DNA from: Halomonas sp. BDJS001 | GTDB lineage: Bacteria > Pseudomonadota > Gammaproteobacteria > Pseudomonadales > Halomonadaceae | Reading direction: 5' to 3' | Assembly: GCF_026104355.1 (NCBI RefSeq) | Contig: NZ_CP110535.1 | Location: forward strand, 3,720,001 to 3,784,000 | DNA: 64,000 nucleotides | Part shown: positions 37,887-50,178 of the stretch, piece after piece | Layout of the letters: each line of letters begins with the position of its first letter | How positions within the stretch are numbered: the stretch's first letter is position 1 | Program-made: the position numbers and the translations under genes | The notes under the pieces: generated by a model | Database searches by the model: none | Told to the model about the DNA's origin: nothing | What the model saw: the letters and a program-made list of their open reading frames with translations, nothing else

Positions 37887-40874
37887 CTAGCTGTTATCAG
37901 CGGTGGAGGGTTCAAGAAAGCGCTGCCAGAGCGCGGTGACGATATCGCGATGAGCACGGAACTCCTCACCATCGCTGAGCGCTTTCTGACCAGTGAGCGC
38001 CGCCCGGTGCGTAGCGCTACGATAAGCCAGATAAGCCTCGCGAAGACGCTCCGCCTCTTCAGCGGGTAAGTGCCCACTCTCCGTAAGACTCTCCAGAATG
38101 CGGATATTATCGCTGTAAGTAAGTAACTCAGGCGTTTGGTGAGCAAGTGCTAACACCGCGTATTGGCAGAGAAACTCGATATCCACCATCCCACCGGCAT
38201 CATGTTTGACATTAAAGGTGTTGCTGGCGGCTTTGCTGCCCAGGTGCTCGCGCATTTTGTGGCGCATATTGACCACCTCTTCGCGCAGCGCAGCTTTATC
38301 TCGCTTAGCGCCCAGGATATCGCCCCGCAACTGACTGAATTTCTCGGCCAACGTCTCGCTACCCGCCACCACTCTGGCGCGCACCAATGCCTGATGCTCC
38401 CAGGTCCAGGCATTTTGACGTTGATACTCGGCAAAGGCTTTAAGTGAGGTCACCAATAGCCCGGAATTTCCCGATGGCCGCAGGCGCATATCCACTTCAT
38501 AAAGCGTGCCGGTGGGCGTTACCGCGGTCAGCAGGTGAATAATGCGCTGCCCCAAGCGGGTAAAAAACACCGCCGTATCAATGGGCCGTGGGCCATCGGT
38601 CGCGCCTTGACCATCGCTATCGTGAAGAAACACCAAGTCTAAATCCGAGCTATAACCCAGCTCAATGCCCCCCAGCTTGCCGTAACCGACAATTAGAAAC
38701 GCTGCCTCCCCGGTATTCAGCCCCTCAGGCACGCCGTGTTTGCGGGTGATATGTTTCCAGGCCATGGCCAACACGGTATCGAGAATCACTTCGGCGATAA
38801 AGGTTAAGTAATCGCTTACTTTCATCAGATGTCGCGTGCCAGCGATATCAGACGCCGCCACATGGAGCGTTTGTGCGTGTTTAAAAACGCGCAGCGCCTC
38901 CAGCTGGGCCTCTTCATCGTCCTCTGGCAGGCGATTCAGCGTTTGGCGCAGTTCATCGGCCAGGCGCGCTTTATCGGCGGGGGTATACAGCGTTTCCGGG
39001 GTCAGCAGCTCGTCGAGCAGAATGGGATAACGTGACAGCTGTTCGGCGATCCAAGGGCTGGCGGCGCATAGCCGCATCAAATGCTCAAGCGCCTGGGGAT
39101 TTTCGCGCAGTAGCGCGAGGTAAGCGGTACGCCGCAACACGGCTTCAATCAGCGGCTGCACCCGTTCAAGGGCGGTATCCGGTGCTTCATTGCCCGCCAC
39201 GGCATCCAACAGTAGTGGCATTAACGCATCCAGGCGCTCGAAGCCAATCCGCTGCATGCTTTGCACTTGCCGAGAATGATAAAGGCTATGCAGCCGCTTC
39301 AAGGCTTTTTCTGGCTCGTTAAAACCCGCATCCAAAAGATGCGCAGTCGCCTCCTGCACTTCTAACTCGCCGCGCCAAATAAGCCGCCACTGGGCCAAGC
39401 CGAGCTGGCTATCATTATTGGTCTCGTCGATATCCTCTTCGGGGTCGGCAATCACGGCATCAAAGTGCTGGCGCACCCGGTCACGCACTTCGTCGAGCTG
39501 AGCAATCAGCCCCGGCCAGTCTTCATGCCCCATGGCGAAGGCAACCCGCTCACGATCACCATCATCGCTGGGCAGGGTTTGTGTCTGGCGGTCTTCCAGC
39601 GCTTGAAGGGCGTGTTCGACATCGCGCATAAAGGCGTAATCAGGCAGCAGTTCATCGACCACTTCCTGGGGCAACAGGCCCAGCTCGGGCAAGTGATTAA
39701 GTGCCGTTTTCAGCGATGTCACCTGCAGTTCCGTATCGCGGCCACCCCGAATCAGTTGGAACGCCTGCACCACGAACTCAACCTCGCGAATCCCCCCCGG
39801 GCCGAGCTTAATATTGTTCTGCATGCCTTTACGCTTCACTTCGCGATTGATCATTGCTTTCAGCTCACGCAGTGACTCAATGGCGCCAAAATCGAGATAC
39901 TTGCGATACACAAAGGGGCGCAGCCCGGCCAGCAGCTCACCGCCCGCGTCTAGATCCCCGGCGACCGGCCGTGCTTTGAGCATGGCGTAACGCTCCCACT
40001 CGCGGCCTTGATCCTGGTAGTAGCTGGAGAGCATGGAAAAGCTGCCCACCAACGGGCCGCCATCGCCCAAGGGCCGCAAGCGCATATCAACACGGAAGGC
40101 GAAACCGTCGGCGGTCATGGCGTCTAGCGCGGCAATCAGCTTTTGGCCCAGCTTGGTAAAGTACTCCTGATGCTCTAATGACTTACGACCGCCTTGGGTT
40201 TCGCCTTTCTCGGCAAAGGCAAAGATCAAATCGATATCGGAGGAGAGATTCAGCTCCCCCGCGCCCAGCTTGCCCATGCCCAGGATCACCAGACGCTGGG
40301 GGGTGCCGTCACTGCGGGGGGCAGGTAAGCCCCAACGCGGTGCGTAAAACTGCTCTAGCCAGGTTAACGCAGCTTCCAAGCATATTTCAGCGAGCTCCGA
40401 GACCGCCGTGGCGGTATCCCACATGCTATAGCCGGAGGCACGATTAAGGTCTCGCCAAATAATTCCCAGCATACGCTTGCGGCGAAAACGGCGTATCGCC
40501 CGCTGCATTGCTGCTTCGTCTTCGGCACTCTCCAATGACTCATTTAGCCAACTGGCCAGCTCGTCCTGCCCTGGGTTGACGTCCAACTCTCCGGCAATAT
40601 CCAACTCGGCTAGCCACTGGGGGTAGCGGATCAAGGTATCCAGCGCAAAGGTCGATATGGCCAAGACTCTGGCAAGCGCCTCGCGGCGCGACTCAGAAAG
40701 CTCCTGCCAATTACTGGAAGGTAGCTCCTGCTTGGTCATCTCGGCGATATTATCGGCTTGAGCAAGCGCCTCGGTCAGCCGCTTCCAGGCGGACTGGGTG
40801 TCGGTATGTAACGACGCTGGCAGCGTCGACAACGGTAAAAAATCGTCGTTTCTAAGTCCTTCAAAAACTTGCAT
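37887..40874 (-). CDS. glnE: Glutamine synthetase adenylyltransferase/adenylyl-removing enzyme
   Basis: Bifunctional enzyme that adenylylates and deadenylylates glutamine synthetase, controlled by PII. The 995-aa protein has two nucleotidyltransferase domains, each with its acidic motif: LNLSSDIDLIFAF in the N-terminal (removing) half and LGYSSDLDLVFLHD in the C-terminal (adenylylating) half. GGIREVEFVVQAFQLIRGG follows the first. GAGGTCG precedes the ATG at 40874. Fifth gene of the minus-strand run starting at 43806. Confidence 0.96.
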   Translation of the reverse strand: MQVFEGLRNDDFLPLSTLPASLHTDTQSAWKRLTEALAQADNIAEMTKQELPSSNWQELSESRREALARVLAISTFALDTLIRYPQWLAELDIAGELDVNPGQDELASWLNESLESAEDEAAMQRAIRRFRRKRMLGIIWRDLNRASGYSMWDTATAVSELAEICLEAALTWLEQFYAPRWGLPAPRSDGTPQRLVILGMGKLGAGELNLSSDIDLIFAFAEKGETQGGRKSLEHQEYFTKLGQKLIAALDAMTADGFAFRVDMRLRPLGDGGPLVGSFSMLSSYYQDQGREWERYAMLKARPVAGDLDAGGELLAGLRPFVYRKYLDFGAIESLRELKAMINREVKRKGMQNNIKLGPGGIREVEFVVQAFQLIRGGRDTELQVTSLKTALNHLPELGLLPQEVVDELLPDYAFMRDVEHALQALEDRQTQTLPSDDGDRERVAFAMGHEDWPGLIAQLDEVRDRVRQHFDAVIADPEEDIDETNNDSQLGLAQWRLIWRGELEVQEATAHLLDAGFNEPEKALKRLHSLYHSRQVQSMQRIGFERLDALMPLLLDAVAGNEAPDTALERVQPLIEAVLRRTAYLALLRENPQALEHLMRLCAASPWIAEQLSRYPILLDELLTPETLYTPADKARLADELRQTLNRLPEDDEEAQLEALRVFKHAQTLHVAASDIAGTRHLMKVSDYLTFIAEVILDTVLAMAWKHITRKHGVPEGLNTGEAAFLIVGYGKLGGIELGYSSDLDLVFLHDSDGQGATDGPRPIDTAVFFTRLGQRIIHLLTAVTPTGTLYEVDMRLRPSGNSGLLVTSLKAFAEYQRQNAWTWEHQALVRARVVAGSETLAEKFSQLRGDILGAKRDKAALREEVVNMRHKMREHLGSKAASNTFNVKHDAGGMVDIEFLCQYAVLALAHQTPELLTYSDNIRILESLTESGHLPAEEAERLREAYLAYRSATHRAALTGQKALSDGEEFRAHRDIVTALWQRFLEPSTADNS

Positions 40875-40923
40875 AACGACCTCGCTGACAGCGTGTTAAT
40901 AAAGGTGCGGCTTTTAAATCAGC

Positions 40924-41295
40924 TTAGCCAAAGAATTTTTCCCAGCCCAATAGCCCCCAGGTGAGGCCGGCCATGATCAGCGACAGCATCACTGCTGCCG
41001 AGCCAATATCCTTGGCCCGCCCGGAAAGCTCATGGTGCTCGGTGCCGATCCGGTCAACCACGTTTTCAATCGCACTATTAAGTAGCTCCACTACCAGCAC
41101 AAAAAACAGGCTACTCACCAGCAGCAGCCAACTGATAGGGCCTTCGCCAATCCACCAAGCAAGCGGCAGCAACACCGCAGTAATGCCTACCTCCTGGCGG
41201 AAAGCCGCTTCGTTTCTAAACGCCGCTTTCAAGCCTTTCCACGAATAGCGCGTGGAGTGAACCAAATGTGTTAAACCGGTATGCCCAGGTTTCAT
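40924..41295 (-). CDS. dgkA: Diacylglycerol kinase
   Basis: Small integral membrane kinase that recycles diacylglycerol to phosphatidic acid. The 123-aa protein shows the DgkA pattern of three helices and the active-site segment VVELLNSAIENVVDRIG, with RNEAAFRQE and GRAKDIGSAAV. GGTGAGG precedes the ATG. It lies between dacB (34 bases upstream) and glnE (49 bases downstream). Confidence 0.95.
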   Translation of the reverse strand: MKPGHTGLTHLVHSTRYSWKGLKAAFRNEAAFRQEVGITAVLLPLAWWIGEGPISWLLLVSSLFFVLVVELLNSAIENVVDRIGTEHHELSGRAKDIGSAAVMLSLIMAGLTWGLLGWEKFFG

Positions 41296-41329
41296 GCAGG
41301 TCGCCTCACCTTGTGAGCGTGGAGTTTGC

Positions 41330-42805
41330 TCAATTCGCTAATATCATTGCTTCTAGATCCAGTGACAACGGATCCAGCACCTCGGACCAGCTTAAATAGG
41401 GCGTACTGCTGTTCCCATTGACCATGACGCTAAATACCCCCCAGTGTCCTTGGGCGGTGCGAAAATAGCCTGCCGCTGCACGCACTGCAAAGGGTTGGTT
41501 AAGGGTGCCCGTTTTGATCATGACATTGTTTTGAAACGTGGAGGAGCCTCGCCGAATAAAGCGCATTACCCCGTTCGCAGGCGACTGAAAAGCCGCCACA
41601 AAGCTGGGAAACAGGCTGCCTTGACGAAACATGTCCTCCAGCATCACGTTAACGCCCTGGGCCGATGTGCGGTTTTCAGTGGTTAGCCCGCTGCCACTGT
41701 AGAGAGTTAACGGCCCGTGCCCAGGCAGGCTCTGAGCGTACGTTTCAATCGCTTGGCCTGCTTGGCGTAGCTGCGCCTGGGGCGTCTCGACGAGATCCAG
41801 CGCCAGCACATCGGCCATGTAGTTATTGGAGTAGTTCATGATGCGCAGCAAGAGCTCTTGCAGTGGCTGGCTATCCACTGCTGCCAGCCGCCGGGCACTG
41901 CTGGGCGGCTGTGACGAGCTGACGCGCCACGGCTCGCGCACCGAAATGCCCGCCTGGTTTAACATACCCATCAACACTTGTGCGGTGATTTCGGCGGCAT
42001 CGCCCGCGCCACGATAGACATCACGCGCAGTCGCGTTGGTGGAAATCTGGCCTGTTAGCCGCATTACGTCACCGCGCTCATCAGTGACACGCTCAGCGCT
42101 AATCTCAGTACCACTATTGGCCGGGCGAGTGACGACTTGGTTATCGATAGTAATCAGCGATGTCTGGCTATCGCACAGTCCCACCTGGGCAGGTTCCCCT
42201 GCGCTGGCGGCAGGGGCGACATTGACGCACCAACTGCCGAAGTTAACGCCTGCCGAGGAGAGTGGCGCGCTATACGCATTAGCCACACGGCTGAGCGCAT
42301 TGCAGCGGTCGGTGGTAATACATTCCACCGGCCCAAAGCGCCACTGGCTGACCACCAAAGCACCCTCAACTTCACGCACCCCGGCTAAGTGCAAACGCTG
42401 CACCAAACGCCATAGGTTTTCAGTGGTGAGGCCCGGATCCCCGCCGCCCTCAAATACCAAATCGCCACGCAGCACACCATTATCGATACTCGCGGTACTG
42501 ACCAACTGGCTGGTAAAGCGATGCTGGGGGCCAAAGCGGTTGAGCGCCGCCGCGGATAGGTAGGCTTTAGTGACCGAGGCTGGCGATAGCTGGCGATCCG
42601 GAGAGATGCTGCCTAACAGCGCGTTGGGCCCCGCATCGGCATCCAAAAGGCGTGCCTCGGCACTAATCGAAAAGCCTTTATTCTGCAGTTGGCCCAGGCG
42701 GTTGAAATCAGCGAACGCGCTGGCACTGACGCACAGCGCCAGCGTCGCGACACCAGCCACCAGCGACCAGCGCTGGCGACGCTTACTAGCAAAAAAACAC
42801 CCCAT
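41330..42805 (-). CDS. dacB: D-alanyl-D-alanine carboxypeptidase/endopeptidase (PBP4 type)
   Basis: Class C low-molecular-mass penicillin-binding protein of the periplasm that trims or cleaves peptidoglycan cross-links. The 491-aa protein has a signal peptide (about 1-32), SxxK with nucleophile S77 (SPASVTK), SxN in MNYSNNYMAD, KTG in MIKTGTLNQPFA, and the large inserted domains of the PBP4 family between the first two motifs. GAGGGG precedes the ATG. It starts 9 bases after the SMR exporter stop codon. Confidence 0.94.
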   Translation of the reverse strand: MGCFFASKRRQRWSLVAGVATLALCVSASAFADFNRLGQLQNKGFSISAEARLLDADAGPNALLGSISPDRQLSPASVTKAYLSAAALNRFGPQHRFTSQLVSTASIDNGVLRGDLVFEGGGDPGLTTENLWRLVQRLHLAGVREVEGALVVSQWRFGPVECITTDRCNALSRVANAYSAPLSSAGVNFGSWCVNVAPAASAGEPAQVGLCDSQTSLITIDNQVVTRPANSGTEISAERVTDERGDVMRLTGQISTNATARDVYRGAGDAAEITAQVLMGMLNQAGISVREPWRVSSSQPPSSARRLAAVDSQPLQELLLRIMNYSNNYMADVLALDLVETPQAQLRQAGQAIETYAQSLPGHGPLTLYSGSGLTTENRTSAQGVNVMLEDMFRQGSLFPSFVAAFQSPANGVMRFIRRGSSTFQNNVMIKTGTLNQPFAVRAAAGYFRTAQGHWGVFSVMVNGNSSTPYLSWSEVLDPLSLDLEAMILAN

Positions 42806-42814
42806 TACAGCCCC

Positions 42815-43144
42815 TCAATACACATTCATTTTAGAAAACACTTGCAGCATGACCACACCGGCAACGATCAGGCTAATGCCTACCACCGCCGGCAAATCGG
42901 GCTTTTCACCGAAGGCCACTATGCCGACCAGGGTAACCAATACAATGCCCAGGCCCGCCCAAATCGCATAGGCGACCCCCACCGGCAGCGTGCGCAGCAC
43001 CAGACTGAGCAAATAGAAAGCTACCCCGTAGCCCACTACCACCACCACACTGGGTAGCGGGCGCGTAAACCCCAAAGAGGCTTTTAGGGCGCTCGTGGCG
43101 ATGACTTCGGCCACAATCGCCAGCACCAAATAGACAAACGTCAT
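42815..43144 (-). CDS. Small multidrug resistance (SMR) exporter, EmrE-like
   Basis: A 109-aa four-helix proton antiporter of the SMR family. The essential membrane Glu is present (E13 in AIVAEVIATSALKAS), with GFTRPLPSV, LPVGVAYAIWAGLGIVLVT and FGEKPDLPAVVGI close to EmrE. Likely substrates are quaternary cations or, given the halophile-like setting, betaine-like solutes. Its ATG overlaps the stop codon of the TrmB-like methyltransferase gene by 4 bases. Confidence 0.93.
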   Translation of the reverse strand: MTFVYLVLAIVAEVIATSALKASLGFTRPLPSVVVVVGYGVAFYLLSLVLRTLPVGVAYAIWAGLGIVLVTLVGIVAFGEKPDLPAVVGISLIVAGVVMLQVFSKMNVY

Positions 43145-43806
43145 GTTCGCTCCAAATCAACACATAACCGCCATAGTGCCTGCCCACTTCGAGCATACTT
43201 AGCCTCGAATGGCGTTAAATAGTCTTCTTTAGGCGCAATTTCAGTTACCGCTGCCTGTTGACCGGTTACCTGTGCTACCGCCAAGGCAAACTCTTCTACG
43301 TAAAGTGACCAGTTTGAGCGCAGCTCAAGGCGCCCGCCAAGGGCCAACAGTGTGGGTAAAACCGCATGGCCATGCCAGCGCATTTTTAAGTGCCCCGCCT
43401 TAGGGTAAGGATTGGGATAAAGCAGAAAATGATACTCTGGCGCCCAACCAGCCTGGTAGGCCAAACGCCAAAAGTCGACCAGGTCGGCTCTTACCAGCAG
43501 CGCATTGTCAGGCAACGTGCCGTGGTCACGCCCCAAACGATCCTCGCTGCGATCCACGCCGATGACCGCATGGGCGGGGAACTGCGCCGCCAGTTGACGT
43601 GTCGATACTCCTACTCCACAGCCTGAGTCGAGTATCAACGGTGCCTGACGACCCGCGAGCCACTCCACCGCCAGGGCAAAGCTATGCTGGGTATGTTCGG
43701 CGATCGGTTTACGCAAAGGGTGCATTAGCGCTCGGCTCACCCGGCGTGCCAAATCCTGATGCGGGCCTGGCTGATTGGAAATGACGGGTCGAGAATTATG
43801 TTGCAT
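43141..43806 (-). CDS. TrmB-family SAM-dependent methyltransferase
   Basis: A 221-aa methyltransferase with SAM-binding LILDSGCGVGVST (about 57-69), VIGVDRSEDRL, and the TrmB-like C-terminus LRSNWSLYVEEF and LTPFEAKYARSGQ. TrmB makes m7G46 in tRNA. Here the expected catalytic PDPWPKKRHHKRR-type segment reads YPNPYPKAGHLKMRW, so this looks like a diverged TrmB paralogue and its RNA substrate is uncertain. First gene of the minus-strand run and coupled to the SMR exporter by a 4-base overlap. Confidence 0.8.
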   Translation of the reverse strand: MQHNSRPVISNQPGPHQDLARRVSRALMHPLRKPIAEHTQHSFALAVEWLAGRQAPLILDSGCGVGVSTRQLAAQFPAHAVIGVDRSEDRLGRDHGTLPDNALLVRADLVDFWRLAYQAGWAPEYHFLLYPNPYPKAGHLKMRWHGHAVLPTLLALGGRLELRSNWSLYVEEFALAVAQVTGQQAAVTEIAPKEDYLTPFEAKYARSGQALWRLCVDLERT

Positions 43807-44000
43807 GCCATTACTCGGCTGAAAAGCGTGATTCTATCAGTCTCGAACGCTTGCAGCATGACGCCGTTGCACAGCCGGTGCTATGATCACGCCTGACATC
43901 GTTATTAGCGACCTTATTAACCGCATGGTACTGGGCAAATTTTGCTCTTTAAACATGCCAATAATTGTTATTACCACCACTGCACCACGAGGAACCCGGC

Positions 44001-46402
<2,402 letters not shown>

Positions 46403-46442
46403 CCAACGCCATTGTTGAGTAAAACACTCAGGTATTTGATAG

Positions 46443-46724
<282 letters not shown>

Positions 46725-46729
46725 GTCTA

Positions 46730-48019
46730 ATGCGGATATGGGCCCTCGCCTGGCCAATCATTCTCTCCAATATCACCGTCCCGTTACTTGGCTTGGTGGA
46801 CACTGCTGTGGTCGGACACCTGCCTGACTCCCGCTACCTCGCAGGCGTTACCCTGGGCGCTACGCTGTTTAGCTTTCTTTATTGGGGTTTTGGCTTCTTG
46901 CGCATGGGCACCACAGGGCTGGTCGCCCAAGCCATGGGGCGCGAGAGCGGCACTGATGTACGCAACCTGCTGGGACAGTCACTGATCATCGCGCTGGTAA
47001 TTGGCAGCCTGCTGATTGTGTTTGCCTCGCCGCTGATTACGCTGGGTTTATGGCTATTGGATGGCAGCGAGGTGGCCACCGACTTAGCCCGGGAGTACGC
47101 CCATATCCGCCTCTGGTCGGCACCAGCAGTGCTCGCCAACTACGCCATATTGGGCTGGTTTTTAGGCCAGCAGAACTCCCGCGTCACACTGATGATTCTA
47201 CTGCTTACCAACAGCGTCAATATCGTGCTGGATTTATGGTTTGTGGTCGGGCTAGGCATGACCAGTAACGGCGTGGCCTGGGCCAGCGTCATCGCGGACT
47301 ACAGCGCACTGGCGTTCGGAAGTTATTTGGTGCTTCGCCAGCTAACCCGACTAGAGGGCCGTTTTTTGCGCGAGCGCCTGCTGGCACTCACGGCTTACAC
47401 AGCCTTGTTTAACGTGAATGCCAACCTGTTTGTGCGCACCCTGGGACTGCTGTTTGCCATGGCATTCTTTACCGCTCAAGGTGCGCGTCAGGGGGATACC
47501 GTACTTGCTGCCAACGCCGTACTATTGCAATTTATCATGCTCACCAGTTACGCCCTGGACGGCTTTGCTCACGCGGCAGAGTCACTGATTGGGCGCGCCT
47601 ATGGGCGCCAGGATTGGCGGGATTTTGCCGCCACTGTACGCGCCGCCGCACGTTTTTCGTTCTGGACTGCCGGTGCTGCGGCCCTGCTGTTCGCGTTAGG
47701 TGGCAATGCACTGATTGCGCTGCTCACCGGCCTAGAAGAGGTGCGCACGACCGCGGCACACTATTTACCCTGGATGGTCGTGATGCCGCTGATTGCGGTA
47801 TGGAGCTACCTGCTTGACGGGGTATTTATCGGTACCACCGCCGTGCGCGAAATGCGCAACAGTATTTTTATTGGCCTAGCCGCCTACCTGCCCGCCTGGT
47901 GGCTTAGCCAGGGGCTGGGCAATCATGGACTATGGCTGGCGTTTACGCTGTTTACGCTGGTTCGCTCAGCTGTCCTGATTCATTACTATCGCCGTTATCG
48001 GCTGGCCCGTTGGCGTTAA
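46730..48019 (+). CDS. MATE-family efflux transporter, DinF-like
   Basis: A 429-aa membrane protein with 12 predicted helices that should export drugs or toxic metabolites using Na+ or H+. The N-terminus WPIILSNITVPLLGLVDTAV and GFLRMGTTGLVAQAMG, with LDGFAHAAESLIGRAYG in the second half, point to the DinF branch. It begins 5 bases after the ferredoxin stop codon with no clear ribosome site, so it probably depends on coupled translation. Confidence 0.9.
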   Translation: MRIWALAWPIILSNITVPLLGLVDTAVVGHLPDSRYLAGVTLGATLFSFLYWGFGFLRMGTTGLVAQAMGRESGTDVRNLLGQSLIIALVIGSLLIVFASPLITLGLWLLDGSEVATDLAREYAHIRLWSAPAVLANYAILGWFLGQQNSRVTLMILLLTNSVNIVLDLWFVVGLGMTSNGVAWASVIADYSALAFGSYLVLRQLTRLEGRFLRERLLALTAYTALFNVNANLFVRTLGLLFAMAFFTAQGARQGDTVLAANAVLLQFIMLTSYALDGFAHAAESLIGRAYGRQDWRDFAATVRAAARFSFWTAGAAALLFALGGNALIALLTGLEEVRTTAAHYLPWMVVMPLIAVWSYLLDGVFIGTTAVREMRNSIFIGLAAYLPAWWLSQGLGNHGLWLAFTLFTLVRSAVLIHYYRRYRLARWR

Positions 48020-48182
48020 AACCGTTACGCCTGACCCTAACTGCGCTAACGTAAGCTTTAACGGGTAGCTTCAACGTGAAAATTTCTGTACTCACCCGTA
48101 TATTAGCTGTGTCGTTGCACTTCCTATGCACTTCCAAGACCTTGCTTAGCCACTTTCTAATAATGAATAAAGAGAGCATCCT

Positions 48183-49493
48183 ATGCTTAAAATGATCTCA
48201 AAACCGGCGGTAAAGCTGGTGGAGCGCTATCTCCCCGATCCGTATATTTTCGTTCTGCTGTTGACGTTAATTGCCTCGGTCGCTGCGATTGCCATTGAGC
48301 GCCAAACACCGCTGGCGGTGCTGCGCTTCTGGGGCGATGGGTTCTGGGGCTTGCTGACGTTCTCGATGCAGATGCTGCTGGTGCTGGTTACCGGCTTTAT
48401 GCTGGCAAGTTCGCCGCCGGTTAAACGCATTCTGCAAAAAATCGCTGGCACTGCTAAATCTCCCGGCGGCGCGATTATCCTGGTGACGCTGGTCTCATTG
48501 GCAGCCAGCTGGATCAACTGGGGGTTTGGCCTTGTGGTCGGTGCGCTATTTGCCAAAGAGCTGGCCCGGCTGATTCGCGTTGACTACCGTCTATTAGTGG
48601 CCAGCGCTTACTCCGGCTTTGTGGTGTGGCACGGCGGCCTGGCGGGCTCGATACCTCTCACCATCGCAACCGAAGGGCACTTCTCCGCCGACCAGATTGG
48701 TGTCATTGGCACCGGCTCTACGATTTTCGCCTTCTTCAACCTCGCCATTGTAGTCTGTCTGTTTATCGCTATCCCGTTGGTAAACCGCATGATGCTGCCG
48801 GATGAGAAGGATAGCGTCTACGTCGACCCCAGCGTGCTGAATGATGAGTCCGAACCGGTGGGCCGCATTACCCGCCCTGCGGAGCGCCTTGAAAACAGCA
48901 TGCCCCTCGCCCTGTTGGTCGGCGTGCCGGGGCTGCTGTTCCTACTGGATCACTTTTTACTGCGCGGTGGCAGTCTCAACCTGAATATCGTTAACTTTAT
49001 GTTTCTGTTCCTGGCCATTGTGCTGCATCGTACGCCGCGCAACCTACTCAATAGCTTGAACGAAGCGATTAAAGGCGGCGCCGGGATTGTCATCCAGTTC
49101 CCCTTTTACGCTGGCATCATGGCCATCATGGTGCAGTCTGGGCTCGCAGAGAGCATGTCCGAGTGGCTGGTCTCCTTTGCCACCACCACGACACTGCCGT
49201 TCTGGTCGTTTATCAGCGCCGGGATTGTCAACCTGTTCGTGCCCTCCGGCGGCGGCCAATGGGCAGTTCAGGCACCGGTCATGCTGCCTGCGGCCGAAGC
49301 GCTAGGCGCGGACATTTCGCGGGTAGCCATGGCGGTGGCCTGGGGCGATGCCTGGACTAACCTGCTACAGCCCTTCTGGGCACTCCCGGTACTCGCTATT
49401 GCAGGCCTCAAGGCGAAAGATATTATGGGCTTCTGCCTGATTCAGCTGTTTATCACCGGTATTATTATTTCCGTCGGTCTGGTCTGGTTTTAA
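48183..49493 (+). CDS. Short-chain fatty acid transporter, AtoE family
   Basis: A 436-aa membrane carrier of the AtoE/TIGR00366 type. ERYLPDPYIFVLLLT at the N-terminus, SWINWGFGLVVGALFAKEL, VWHGGLAGSIPLTIAT and FVPSGGGQWAVQAPVM are family signatures. AtoE takes up acetoacetate and short-chain fatty acids in E. coli. The neighbouring thioesterase could act on related acyl-CoAs, but this is only suggestive. AAAGAGAG precedes the ATG. Confidence 0.9.
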   Translation: MLKMISKPAVKLVERYLPDPYIFVLLLTLIASVAAIAIERQTPLAVLRFWGDGFWGLLTFSMQMLLVLVTGFMLASSPPVKRILQKIAGTAKSPGGAIILVTLVSLAASWINWGFGLVVGALFAKELARLIRVDYRLLVASAYSGFVVWHGGLAGSIPLTIATEGHFSADQIGVIGTGSTIFAFFNLAIVVCLFIAIPLVNRMMLPDEKDSVYVDPSVLNDESEPVGRITRPAERLENSMPLALLVGVPGLLFLLDHFLLRGGSLNLNIVNFMFLFLAIVLHRTPRNLLNSLNEAIKGGAGIVIQFPFYAGIMAIMVQSGLAESMSEWLVSFATTTTLPFWSFISAGIVNLFVPSGGGQWAVQAPVMLPAAEALGADISRVAMAVAWGDAWTNLLQPFWALPVLAIAGLKAKDIMGFCLIQLFITGIIISVGLVWF

Positions 49494-49603
49494 AAAGAGA
49501 TTAGTTTTAAAAAACCGCTAATGGCTGCCCGTCGTCCAGCTTGCCCATCATATAAGTGGCGCGGGCAGCCGTTATGAGTTTCAAGTAACAGCAGGAGCAC
49601 CGT

Positions 49604-50140
49604 ATGACAGACGCCGAAATCAGCGCCAACGCTGCCCTGCCTGGGCAGCATGAACTCTCCATGACCGTTTTGATGACGCCCGATATGGCGAACTTCAGCG
49701 GCAAAGTGCATGGCGGCGCGATTCTTAAAAAACTCGATGAAGTCGCTTTTGCCTGCGCCAGCCGCTATTCGGGCCACTATGTGGTGACCCTGTCGGTGGA
49801 TCAGGTGCTATTTAAGCAGCCGATTCATGTCGGCGAGCTGGTCACCTTTTTAGCCAGCGTCAACCATGTTGGTCGCTCGTCGATGGAGGTGGGCATTAAG
49901 GTCGTGGCTGAAGATATTCGTAATAAGTTGATCCGTCATACCAACAGTTGCTACCTCACCATGGTTGCGGTGGACGCTGATGGTAAACCCGCCAGCGTAC
50001 CGCCGCTCAGCTTGGCAACGCCCTTACAGCAGCTACGCTTTGAAAAGGCGGCTTTACGCAAGAAGTTACGCAAACAGGCCGAGAAAGAAGAGCTGTTTAC
50101 CCAGCATCAGTACCCGCCTAATACCCAGTCAAACACATAG
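49604..50140 (+). CDS. Acyl-CoA thioesterase, YciA-type hotdog
   Basis: A 178-aa single-hotdog thioesterase. The active-site segment NFSGKVHGGAILKKLDEVA with the conserved Asp, and VTLSVDQVLFKQPIHVGEL, place it with YciA/BACH-type acyl-CoA thioesterases. A basic C-terminal helix (KAALRKKLRKQAEKEELF) follows the fold. AGGAG lies 8 bases before the ATG. It is 38 bases upstream of the voltage-sensor-like gene and may share its transcript. Confidence 0.9.
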   Translation: MTDAEISANAALPGQHELSMTVLMTPDMANFSGKVHGGAILKKLDEVAFACASRYSGHYVVTLSVDQVLFKQPIHVGELVTFLASVNHVGRSSMEVGIKVVAEDIRNKLIRHTNSCYLTMVAVDADGKPASVPPLSLATPLQQLRFEKAALRKKLRKQAEKEELFTQHQYPPNTQSNT

Positions 50141-50178
50141 CCCTCGACATAAGCCCCATCCAACGACAAGGAGTTCGT

